Source of the DNA: Gammaproteobacteria bacterium
GTDB taxonomy: Bacteria > Pseudomonadota > Gammaproteobacteria > BMS3Bbin11
Length of the DNA stretch: 8,614 nt
Direction: 5' to 3'
NCBI GenBank assembly: GCA_030597275.1
Contig: JAUVSB010000053.1
Coordinates: 1 to 8,614, forward strand
The position numbers and the translations under genes are program-made. The notes under the pieces are model-generated. The model saw nothing but the letters and a program-made list of their open reading frames with translations, made no database searches and was not told the origin of the DNA. Positions 1-7,076 of the stretch are shown here, piece by piece; the first letter of the stretch is position 1, and each line of letters begins with the position of its first letter.

Positions 1-998
1 CCTTTTGAATCATTGATCCAGTCCACATCATCTACTGAAGCCAGCCATTCCATGCGATGAGGTAATCCGCTAAATTTTGCAACAGCGTCTTTAATGATGT
101 GATCTTCTATGCCGATATTGCTGGCAAGGGCCCATGCGGCAAGTACATTAAGCAGGTTGTGATGTCCGGTAAGATGAATCTCATTTGCCGCCATCAGAGA
201 TTGAGTACCTCTGAATAAATAAAGAGAACCATCAAGCTCCGACAAGCCATAATCTTTATCAGATACTGGTGCAGATGAACCGAAGAAGATTTTTTCTCGA
301 CCGGCTTGCAACAGACTTTCTGTAGCGGGGTCATCCGCATTTAATAACATCTTGCCATTGCCGTTGAAGACTTTCGCTTTACTGCTTATGTAGTCATCCA
401 TACTCGTATAACGATCCATGTGATCAGCAGCAACATTCAACACCGTTGCGATGACAGGATTCAGTGTCCATGTGGTTTCAAGCTGGAAGCTGGAAAGTTC
501 CAGTACATAAATATCGTTTTTCTGGTCATCAAGTAATTCGAGGACCGGCACCCCGATATTTCCACCAACTGCGACCCTGCGTCCTGCATGTTTCAAGATT
601 TCGCCAAGCAACACTGTCACCGTAGACTTTCCATTGGAGCCGGTGATGGCAATGACAGGTGACTGCACACACTGTGCAAATAATTCAATATCACCTACCG
701 GACGAATGCCATTTTCCAGCAACGGTGCCAGATCAGGATGAGTCAGAGGCACTCCCGGTGAAACCACCAGCAGACTATTTTCAGACCAGCGCTCGACGGC
801 CAGGCTGCCGCAGATAAGTTGAACAGCAGGCGCCTGTTGCTGCAGCTGTTCACTTAGAGCAGGTTCCATGCTGGAGTCGTAGACATCTACGTCCAGACCA
901 TTCTTGCTAAGAAATACGGCCGTCACCAACCCAGAACGGCCAAGTCCAATAATGACAGCATGAGTCGGATTTCCCTGTAACTGACAAACCCGATTCAT
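1..998 (-). CDS. murD: UDP-N-acetylmuramoyl-L-alanine--D-glutamate ligase (MurD), 3' end missing
   Basis: Cytoplasmic Mur ligase that uses ATP to add D-glutamate to UDP-MurNAc-L-Ala. I translated 332 codons without a stop or frameshift; the window edge removes roughly the last quarter of a family protein of about 440 residues. Visible motifs: N-terminal nucleotide-fold AVIIGLGRSG (14-23), SPGVP, VGDIELF, P-loop GSNGKST (120-126, Lys124), GGNIG, LELSSFQLE (166-174), LNVAADHMDRY (187-197) and the probable carbamylated lysine Lys207 in SSKAKVF. HRMEW (314-318) and WINDSK (327-332) open the C-terminal domain. VGDIELF, LELSSFQLE and DHMDRY separate MurD from MurC, MurE and MurF. I chose the ATG at 998 because AGGA lies 9 bases upstream and it leaves only 13 residues before the nucleotide fold. 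In-frame ATGs at 1037, 1043 and 1094 would lengthen the protein by up to 32 residues but have poor ribosome sites. Last gene visible in the operon. Confidence 0.95.
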   Translation of the reverse strand, partial: MNRVCQLQGNPTHAVIIGLGRSGLVTAVFLSKNGLDVDVYDSSMEPALSEQLQQQAPAVQLICGSLAVERWSENSLLVVSPGVPLTHPDLAPLLENGIRPVGDIELFAQCVQSPVIAITGSNGKSTVTVLLGEILKHAGRRVAVGGNIGVPVLELLDDQKNDIYVLELSSFQLETTWTLNPVIATVLNVAADHMDRYTSMDDYISSKAKVFNGNGKMLLNADDPATESLLQAGREKIFFGSSAPVSDKDYGLSELDGSLYLFRGTQSLMAANEIHLTGHHNLLNVLAAWALASNIGIEDHIIKDAVAKFSGLPHRMEWLASVDDVDWINDSK

Positions 999-1115
999 TT
1001 CTTTGTGTCCTGAAAACGAGCCAGACTCACCACCCATGGGCATAAAATGCACCGATGGTGTTGAGTTAATGTAGTGTGTTTGCTGACTAATCATCTGTTT
1101 TATTAATAAATCGTT
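999..1115 (-). other. mraY-murD intergenic gap
   Basis: This 117-base spacer is the only loose junction in an otherwise tightly packed operon. On the minus strand it begins with a perfect 12-base AT-rich palindrome (TTTATTAATAAA, 1099-1110) just after the mraY stop. Two small inverted repeats follow: CACC-ATC-GGTG (1050-1060) and GCAT-TTT-ATGC (1040-1050). The murD reading frame stays open from the mraY stop through the whole gap, with in-frame ATGs at 1094, 1043 and 1037. The AGGA at 1008-1011 serves the start at 998. I see no convincing promoter or terminator; stems are only 4 bp. It may be untranslated leader or part of a longer MurD. Confidence 0.6.
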
Positions 1116-2198
1116 TCAACGTACTTTAAGTGTTGCCAGACCAATGGCGACCAGGACCAGAGTAATTATCCAGAAACGGACAATAACGCGTGGTTCAGGC
1201 CAGCCCTTTAATTCAAAATGATGATGTAAAGGCGCCATGCGAAAGATTCGTTTGCCGGTCAGCTTGAATGAAGCCACCTGCAAAATGACTGAAGCCGTTT
1301 CCATCACGAAAACCCCACCCATCACCAGCAATACAATTTCCTGCCTGACCATGACAGCTACGATAGCCAATGCCGCACCCAAAGACAGTGCTCCAATATC
1401 ACCCATGAAGACCTGTGCCGGATAAGTATTGAACCAGAGAAAACCAAGGCCGGCACCGACCAGGGCTGAACAAAATATCAGCAACTCCCCAACACCCGGG
1501 ATGTAAGGAATGCCGAGGTAACCTGCGAACACAGAATGCCCCGTCACGTAGGCAAACACACCCAGGCCACCGGCCACCATGACAGTTGGCATAATAGCCA
1601 GGCCATCAAGGCCATCGGTAAGATTTACTGCATTGCTGGTACCTACGATCATCAAGTAAGCAAGCAGGATAAACCAGGGCCCAAGGTAAATAACAACGTC
1701 TTTAAAAATGGGAACAATCAGGCTTATTTCTGCTGGCGATTGAGCTGTACTATAGAGGTATACTGCCGCACCGCCACCCGCTACGGATTGCCAGAAAAAC
1801 TTTGGACCTGAGCCCATGCCATGTGTATCTTTATCAACAATCTTGCGGTAATCATCTACCCAGCCAATAATGCCGAAGGCAACAGTGACCAGCAGTGCAA
1901 CCCAGACAAAACGATTACTCAGATCTGCCCACAACAAGGTAGATATTGCGATAGCAACAAGAATTAATGCACCGCCCATTGTTGGTGTGCCCACCTTGTC
2001 GAAATGTGTCGGTGGCCCATCATCACGGATCACCTGACCGATCTGATGACTACCCAGTTTACGTATCATCGCCGGCCCCAGTAACAGACTTATGAACAAC
2101 GCAGTCACTACGCTGAGAACACCACGCAAAGTCAGGTACTGGAATACATTAAAGCCGCTGTAGTTTTCCGCCAGTTTTTCAAATAGGTATAGAAGCAC
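1116..2198 (-). CDS. mraY: phospho-N-acetylmuramoyl-pentapeptide transferase (MraY)
   Basis: Polytopic inner-membrane enzyme that transfers phospho-MurNAc-pentapeptide from UDP to undecaprenyl phosphate, making lipid I, the first membrane step of peptidoglycan synthesis. The 360 residues contain about ten hydrophobic segments. Family motifs: GTPTMGG (70-76), the aspartate pair in VDDYRK (Asp115, Asp116), NAVNLTDGLDGLA (189-201), FNTYPAQVFMGDIG (256-269, with Asp267), and the histidine cluster PLHHHFELKGWPE (323-335, His325-327). These are the catalytic and Mg2+/nucleotide-binding positions known for the family, and none is missing. The C-terminus ATLKVR and the 360-residue length equal the E. 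coli protein. The start is GTG at 2198, 3 bases after the murF TAA. GAGG inside the murF end sits about 9 bases upstream, so translation is probably coupled to murF. Confidence 0.98.
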   Translation of the reverse strand: MLLYLFEKLAENYSGFNVFQYLTLRGVLSVVTALFISLLLGPAMIRKLGSHQIGQVIRDDGPPTHFDKVGTPTMGGALILVAIAISTLLWADLSNRFVWVALLVTVAFGIIGWVDDYRKIVDKDTHGMGSGPKFFWQSVAGGGAAVYLYSTAQSPAEISLIVPIFKDVVIYLGPWFILLAYLMIVGTSNAVNLTDGLDGLAIMPTVMVAGGLGVFAYVTGHSVFAGYLGIPYIPGVGELLIFCSALVGAGLGFLWFNTYPAQVFMGDIGALSLGAALAIVAVMVRQEIVLLVMGGVFVMETASVILQVASFKLTGKRIFRMAPLHHHFELKGWPEPRVIVRFWIITLVLVAIGLATLKVR

Positions 2199-2201
2199 CG
2201 C

Positions 2202-3569
2202 TTAGTCCCTCACACCGTTTTTATCAAGTAACTCAATGACCTGTTCCATTTTCATTGCCCTTGAACCCTTGACCAGAATATTAATCGGTCGCCCCCTGTT
2301 CGCACGCAGCTCCTTTGCCAGCGCAGCAACGAGTTGTTCTGCTTCACTGTATGATTGAGCATGATTGCCGAACGCCTGCGCAGTGAGGGCAGCTTGCTGA
2401 CCCAGGGTGTAACAGGCATCCACACCCATCTCCTTTGCCATCAGCCCGGCCTGTTCGTGAAATGATGCAGATTTCTCACCCAGCTCACCCATGTCGCCCA
2501 TCACAAACACCTTCATTCCTGTTTGCATAGACAGTACTTCAAGAGCAGCCTTTATGGATGCAGGATTGGCGTTATAGCTGTCATCGATGACATGCAGACC
2601 ATTAATCATTATTGACTGCAGACGGCCTTTCACACCCTGCCAATCTTCCAGTCCCGCGACGATATCAGCCAGGCCCACACCAACCGACCCTGCAGCCGCC
2701 ACAGCAGCCAGGGCATTGGCAACATTATGTTTCCCAGGCAAAGCCAGACGGGCTTTGGCATCACCCCAGGGCGTATGAAGAAGAACCCTGCTGTGATCCT
2801 TATAAAGATCAAATTCGGCAGTCACATCGGTATCATGCAATAAGCTGAATCCAATAATTTTTAAATCCTCTGCAAACTCACGCCACAGCTTAGCGTATTC
2901 ATCATCTTCATTGATTACTGCCGTGCCACCGCTTTTAACGCCTGAAAAAATCTCGGATTTAGCCCGTGCTACCCCTTCTACAGACTGCAGTCCCTGCAGA
3001 TGTGCAGCCGCTGCATTGGTTATTACAGCAACATCCGGCCGTGCTATGGAGGTCAGGTAAGTCAGTTCACCGGGATGGTTCATGCCCATCTCAGTGACGG
3101 CATAACGATGGGACTGACGCAATCTCAGCAGGGTCAATGGTAGACCCAGATCATTATTCAGATTGCCAATGGTCGACAGCACAGCATCTTTTTCACCATT
3201 ACATGCCCGCATAAAAATACTACTCAGCATCTCTTTGACGGTGGTCTTGCCGTTACTTCCGGTAACCGCCACGATAGGTATATTGAAATCAGATCGCCAG
3301 TTAGCTGCAAGTGTGCCGAGAGCCAGACGGGTATCTTCTACCTTGACTGCAGGCAAGCTGTCAGCCGCTGCTTCAGAAACAAGAGCGGCCGCAGCACCCT
3401 TCTCCCGTGCCCGACCAATATAATCATGTCCATCAAAATTTGGCCCTTTTAGTGCGACAAACAAGGCACCACTAGTAATAGTACGACTGTCTATACTGAC
3501 TGAATCAAACGCCACATCTGGCCCGATCAGGCCTCCATCAACGATAGTACTTAGCTGAGACAGCATCAT
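2202..3569 (-). CDS. murF: UDP-N-acetylmuramoyl-tripeptide--D-alanyl-D-alanine ligase (MurF)
   Basis: Cytoplasmic ATP-dependent ligase that adds the D-Ala-D-Ala dipeptide to UDP-MurNAc-tripeptide, completing the pentapeptide precursor used by MraY next door. The 455 residues (E. coli: 452) show the three-domain Mur ligase layout. The N-terminal UDP-binding part has DSRT (27-30) and FVALKG (37-42). The ATPase domain has P-loop GSNGKTT (104-110, Lys108), GNLNNDLGLPLTLL (135-148), EMGMNHPGE (160-168), TNAAAAHL (184-191) and the likely carbamylated Lys204 in ARAKSEIFSG. The C-terminal domain has GRLQ, DDSYNANPAS (329-338), GDMGELG (358-364) and VKGSR (433-437). GNLNND and DDSYNAN mark it as MurF rather than MurE. 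Its first ATG forms an ATGA overlap with the murE stop. A second ATG directly follows and is better spaced from the Shine-Dalgarno site, so the true product may be 454 residues. Confidence 0.97.
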   Translation of the reverse strand: MMLSQLSTIVDGGLIGPDVAFDSVSIDSRTITSGALFVALKGPNFDGHDYIGRAREKGAAAALVSEAAADSLPAVKVEDTRLALGTLAANWRSDFNIPIVAVTGSNGKTTVKEMLSSIFMRACNGEKDAVLSTIGNLNNDLGLPLTLLRLRQSHRYAVTEMGMNHPGELTYLTSIARPDVAVITNAAAAHLQGLQSVEGVARAKSEIFSGVKSGGTAVINEDDEYAKLWREFAEDLKIIGFSLLHDTDVTAEFDLYKDHSRVLLHTPWGDAKARLALPGKHNVANALAAVAAAGSVGVGLADIVAGLEDWQGVKGRLQSIMINGLHVIDDSYNANPASIKAALEVLSMQTGMKVFVMGDMGELGEKSASFHEQAGLMAKEMGVDACYTLGQQAALTAQAFGNHAQSYSEAEQLVAALAKELRANRGRPINILVKGSRAMKMEQVIELLDKNGVRD

Positions 3570-5077
3570 TCAGCCTCCCATGATGATTCAGACTGCAATT
3601 CAGACAGTAATGCTGATACAACTTCACTATCACTGAACGGTATTTTCAGCTCACCCACCTGCTGCGTGGATTCGTGGCCTTTGCCAGCGATGAGAACAAT
3701 GTCATTTTGCTCAGCCATATCCCATGCGGCTTCGATGGCCTGCCGGCGATTAGCTATATCAATTACAGGTTGGTGCATGCCTGCAGCAATATCAGCACGG
3801 ATCGAGGACGCGTTTTCAAAACGAGGATTGTCGTCGGTAATGATGACGACATCAGATAATTGTTCGGCTATCCTGCCCATAATGGGCCGTTTAGCCTGAT
3901 CACGGTCACCACCGCAGCCAAAGACACAGATAAGACGCCGAGCTGGAATATGTTCACGCAGAGCGGTCAAGGCCTGCTGCAAAGCATCCGGCGTATGGGC
4001 AAAGTCAACAACGACGGTCGCACGGCCTGAGCTGAAGCATTGCATACGCCCGGCTGCTGATTCTGCAACAGATAGCGCCTGGCCTACCTCATCAGGTTTA
4101 TGCCCTGTAGCAAGTAAAACTGCTGCACAGGCAAGCAGGTTATAGGCATTAAAGCGCCCCATCAGTTTACTGTTGATATGCAACTCGCCCCAGGGTGAAT
4201 CGACAAGCAATTTTAAACCCGCTGGATGAAGCTCGATCTGCAAGGCACGTACATCGCCATCATCTAAGCCATAACTGAAAACTCTCCTGGCATTGATGGT
4301 CCCAGCCAGAAGCTGCCTGCCGAAGTCGTCATCAGCATTGATAATGGCAACCTCTAGTTCACGCTGCTGAAAAAGTTTTGCTTTTGCAGCAGCATAGTCC
4401 TGCATGCTGCCATGGTAATCCAGATGATCCTGGCTTAAATTAGTCAACACGGCAATATTAAAATCTGTGCCGCATACTCGACCCTGTTCCAGTCCATGAG
4501 ATGAGACTTCCATCAACAGCTCATCGCTACCCTGCTCACGTAGCACAGACAGCTGCCTTTGCAGTGTCACTGCATCGGGTGTGGTGTGTGTGGATGCTGC
4601 CATCTCTCCCCACAGCCCCATGCCCAGTGTCCCAATGAGGCCTGGTCTGGCACCGAGATATTTATAAGCCTGGGCCAGCAATACACAACAAGTCGTCTTG
4701 CCATTAGTGCCTGTGATACCAGTCACTCGCATACTTTTGCTTGGCTCATTGTAAAAGCGGCTGGCAATGAAACCTGCCTGCTGAGAGATATCTGTAATTT
4801 TTATCAGCGGTATTTCAGAATCAAGGTCCGCAGGTAATTCCGTTGACGCATCATAAATTACGGAAATAGCACCTTGCCTGATGGCTGCATCTATATAGGT
4901 GTTGCCGTGCTGACGAGTCCCTGGCAACGCAATAAACAAATCTCCAGGTGAAACTTTCCGACTGTCTATCTCTATACCGGCCACCAGCACGTTTTCACCT
5001 GCGCCCACATTTGCAATGCCAGCTAAAAGATCCGACAGTCTATAAGTGTTCTGTGCGCTGCTCATCGCCAGGTTCAC
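3566..5077 (-). CDS. murE: UDP-N-acetylmuramoyl-L-alanyl-D-glutamate--2,6-diaminopimelate ligase (MurE)
   Basis: Cytoplasmic Mur ligase that adds meso-diaminopimelate to UDP-MurNAc-L-Ala-D-Glu, the residue later crosslinked by FtsI. The 503 residues (E. coli: 495) contain, in order: IDSR (37-40) and GDLFIALPG (45-53) in the UDP-binding domain; P-loop GTNGKTT (123-129, Lys127); HTTPDA (164-169); EVSSHGL (190-196); TNLSQDHLDYHG (212-223); the probable carbamylated Lys232 in YAAAKAKLF; GRM (343-345); VVDFAHTPDAL (356-366); FGCGGDRD (386-393); DNPR (416-419); and GKGHE (465-469). DNPR is the established meso-DAP selectivity motif, distinguishing it from lysine-adding MurE. The start is GTG at 5077, in a GTGA overlap with the ftsI stop, with AGGAG 8 bases upstream. 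An in-frame ATG four codons later (5065) is possible but has weaker spacing. Confidence 0.97.
   Translation of the reverse strand: MNLAMSSAQNTYRLSDLLAGIANVGAGENVLVAGIEIDSRKVSPGDLFIALPGTRQHGNTYIDAAIRQGAISVIYDASTELPADLDSEIPLIKITDISQQAGFIASRFYNEPSKSMRVTGITGTNGKTTCCVLLAQAYKYLGARPGLIGTLGMGLWGEMAASTHTTPDAVTLQRQLSVLREQGSDELLMEVSSHGLEQGRVCGTDFNIAVLTNLSQDHLDYHGSMQDYAAAKAKLFQQRELEVAIINADDDFGRQLLAGTINARRVFSYGLDDGDVRALQIELHPAGLKLLVDSPWGELHINSKLMGRFNAYNLLACAAVLLATGHKPDEVGQALSVAESAAGRMQCFSSGRATVVVDFAHTPDALQQALTALREHIPARRLICVFGCGGDRDQAKRPIMGRIAEQLSDVVIITDDNPRFENASSIRADIAAGMHQPVIDIANRRQAIEAAWDMAEQNDIVLIAGKGHESTQQVGELKIPFSDSEVVSALLSELQSESSWEAE
3574..3579 (-). promoter_or_regulatory. murF Shine-Dalgarno site inside the murE 3' end
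   Basis: GGGAGG on the minus strand is the strongest ribosome site I noticed in the window and lies within the last murE codons. GGAGG is 4 bases from the first murF ATG (3569-3567) and 7 bases from the second (3566-3564). Usual spacing favours the second ATG, although the first forms the ATGA overlap seen at other junctions here. Confidence 0.7.
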
Positions 5078-6816
5078 CTTTCAATCTCCTGACCAGCCAG
5101 AGTAGACCGCGTAGCCATCAGCAACCTGTCTTCAGAGATATCATCCGGAGCCACATCAAGCAGACGCAAAGCCCCTGTCATTACACTGGCAAATACTGGT
5201 GCGGCAACTGTACCGCCATAATATTTTCCAGCACCGGGTTCATTGACCACCACTACCATGGCAAGTCGTGGATTTGATGCTGGAGCCATGCCGGCAAATA
5301 CCGCGTTATAGAGTTTTGAATAACCTTTACCTTCTGCCTTGCGCGAGGTACCCGTCTTGCCGGCAACGTGGTACATAGGTATGCGAGCATTTCTACCTGT
5401 TCCGTCATCACTCACCGCCATTTGCAACATATTGCGCACCTGTTTTGCAGCCTTAGCTGTAATAACTTGATTTCCACTAATTTTTCCACTTCGTCGAAGT
5501 ATGCTCAGGGAAAGTTTCTCACCATCATTGGCCAATGTGGCGTAAGCCTGAACCAGTTGCAATGGAGTAACTGAAAGACCATAACCGTAACCTATGGTTG
5601 CTCTACGTATATCTCGCCAGTCAGAATAATGGCTGAGTGCACCCTTTACCTCGCCTGGCAAACCCGAGCTGGGTAAATGACCAAAACCAACACCATCAAG
5701 CACTGACCACAGTTCATTATTTTTAAGTTGCAGTGCCATTTTTGCAGCGCCAACATTGCTTGATTTCATGATCACATTGGAGACACTAAGGTTTCCGTAA
5801 TCATGGGTATCGCGGATGGTGTATCGCGCAAGTTTCATCTTGCCGCCATCCGTTTCAACAATAGAGTTCGGTGTCACATAGTGATTTTCAAGCGCTGCCA
5901 CGACAGTCAGGGGCTTAACTGTGGAGCCGGGTTCAAAACTATCGGTCACGGCACGATTTCGGAAACGGCTGCTACGTAACTGGCTCCGGTCATTGGGGTT
6001 GTAACCTGGCTCATTTACCATCGCCAGAATCTCCCCACTTTTTACATCAACAACAATCGCACTTGCACTCTTAGCCCTGTGCTCAACAACGGCTTTTTTA
6101 AGTGAACGATAGGCCAGATACTGAATACGACTGTCGATACTTAACACCAGGTCTTCGCCATCGGCCGCTCTTTCTATATTGCTGACGTGCTCAATGACAT
6201 GCCCTGAGGCATCTCGGATGACCTGATCTTTACCTGGATGGCCGCGCAAACTTTCATTATAGGCCAGTTCAATACCTTCCAGCCCCTGACCATCAACGTT
6301 GGTAAAGCCAACAAGATGCCCGGTCACGGCACCAAGCGGATAATAACGCTTGTATTCTCTACGCAGAAAAACACCGTCTACATCCAGTGCCATGACGCGC
6401 TCGGCTATATCAGGTAATACCTGTCTATTTAAATAAATAAAATGTCGCTTGCTATTACGCTTTATTTTTTCTTCTAACTTGCTTTGACTAATGCCAAGCG
6501 TTTTAGCCAGGGGTTTCCAGCTGCCTGGGTTGGCATAGAGTTTTGCAGGGTTGGCACTCACTGCATCGACAGGGGTGCTAACGGCGAGAGGCTGGCCATT
6601 TCTATCCAGTATCATGCCACGCACTGCAGAGACATTGATGACCCTCAGAGCCTGGGCATTTCCGCGTTGTTTAAGAAAGTCTGCATTATAAAATTGTAAA
6701 AATAATGCACGCCCAGCCATCACAGCAAACAACAAACCAATCAAACCAAGCACTAACCAGTGCCTGGCTGGACTGGTCATAAGCTGCTTCTTTTTTCTGC
6801 TCGCAGATCTACTCAT
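5074..6816 (-). CDS. ftsI: peptidoglycan D,D-transpeptidase FtsI (penicillin-binding protein 3)
   Basis: Septum-specific class B penicillin-binding protein that crosslinks new peptidoglycan at the division site, working with the FtsW glycosyltransferase and controlled by FtsQLB. The 580 residues (E. coli: 588) comprise a short basic cytoplasmic tail (RSASRKKK near residues 3-10), one membrane anchor at about 20-40, a pedestal domain opening with RGMILDRNG (66-74), and a C-terminal transpeptidase domain. All three active-site motifs are present: SxxK as STVK (Ser298 nucleophile, Lys301), SxN as SSN (352-354), and KTG (487-489) within AGKTGTS. I chose the ATG at 6816 because it overlaps the ftsL stop as ATGA and precedes the normal basic tail. 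The frame stays open 41 codons further upstream, but only within ftsL, and those residues look nothing like FtsI. The ribosome site is weak, so translation probably depends on ftsL. No truncation or active-site change. Confidence 0.97.
   Translation of the reverse strand: MSRSASRKKKQLMTSPARHWLVLGLIGLLFAVMAGRALFLQFYNADFLKQRGNAQALRVINVSAVRGMILDRNGQPLAVSTPVDAVSANPAKLYANPGSWKPLAKTLGISQSKLEEKIKRNSKRHFIYLNRQVLPDIAERVMALDVDGVFLRREYKRYYPLGAVTGHLVGFTNVDGQGLEGIELAYNESLRGHPGKDQVIRDASGHVIEHVSNIERAADGEDLVLSIDSRIQYLAYRSLKKAVVEHRAKSASAIVVDVKSGEILAMVNEPGYNPNDRSQLRSSRFRNRAVTDSFEPGSTVKPLTVVAALENHYVTPNSIVETDGGKMKLARYTIRDTHDYGNLSVSNVIMKSSNVGAAKMALQLKNNELWSVLDGVGFGHLPSSGLPGEVKGALSHYSDWRDIRRATIGYGYGLSVTPLQLVQAYATLANDGEKLSLSILRRSGKISGNQVITAKAAKQVRNMLQMAVSDDGTGRNARIPMYHVAGKTGTSRKAEGKGYSKLYNAVFAGMAPASNPRLAMVVVVNEPGAGKYYGGTVAAPVFASVMTGALRLLDVAPDDISEDRLLMATRSTLAGQEIER
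5086..5090 (-). promoter_or_regulatory. murE Shine-Dalgarno site inside the ftsI 3' end
   Basis: AGGAG on the minus strand lies within the last ftsI codons, 8 bases before the GTG at 5077 and 20 bases before the ATG at 5065. The spacing supports the GTG as the murE start and suggests coupling of murE translation to ftsI. Confidence 0.65.
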
Positions 6817-7076
6817 GGCAATCGAATCACTGAGATTTTTTCGCGCACGGGAAAAACCATGCCCAATTTCTGACGCGCCACTTTTTCTATATAACGCGGC
6901 TCGGCATAACGCGCCTCCTGTAACAACAGGCGCCCCCATTCAACGTTGAAATCATCTCGATACTGCTGTTCTGCCTGAAGCTGCAAATAGAGACTGCGAG
7001 TCGTTACCCGCGTATAGACCAGGGATAAGGCAAGCAGCAGCACCAGGCCATATACAAATATTGTCTGTTTAGTCAT
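6813..7076 (-). CDS. ftsL: cell division protein FtsL
   Basis: Small bitopic inner-membrane protein that forms the FtsQLB complex with FtsB and FtsQ and helps activate FtsWI septal synthesis. The 87 residues comprise about five cytoplasmic residues, one membrane segment (about 6-22), a periplasmic coiled-coil region from about 28 to 55, and an end resembling the FtsL family: DFNVEWGRLLLQE (42-54), YIEKVARQKLGM (62-73). I recall the E. coli pattern DIEWRNLILEE...VERIATEKLQM in the same place. Position between rsmH and ftsI supports the call strongly for a fast-evolving family. It is shorter than the 121-residue E. coli protein because the cytoplasmic N-terminus is almost missing. Upstream extension is excluded by an in-frame TGA at 7104-7106 with no start codon between. 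The ATG overlaps the rsmH stop as ATGA; AGGG lies about 7 bases upstream. Confidence 0.93.
   Translation of the reverse strand: MTKQTIFVYGLVLLLALSLVYTRVTTRSLYLQLQAEQQYRDDFNVEWGRLLLQEARYAEPRYIEKVARQKLGMVFPVREKISVIRLP

Noticed and set aside
1040..1060. Possible terminator or attenuator between mraY and murD
   Set aside because: The two inverted repeats have only 4-bp stems and no proper U-run, so they are too weak for an intrinsic terminator.
1095..1118. Possible promoter for murD at TTGAAA (1118-1113)
   Set aside because: No -10 element of reasonable quality at 16-18 bases; the best candidate, GATGAT, matches four of six bases at 19-base spacing.
4948..5277. Open frame of 109 codons on the plus strand, plus several shorter ones across the window
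   Set aside because: They lie antisense to well-supported ftsI, murE and other genes, have no recognisable domain and no ribosome site that I could make out, and are typical shadows of long coding regions.
6817..6939. 41-codon upstream extension of ftsI
   Set aside because: It lies entirely inside ftsL, has no FtsI-like residues, and the ATG at 6816 gives the normal basic tail and membrane anchor with an ATGA overlap.
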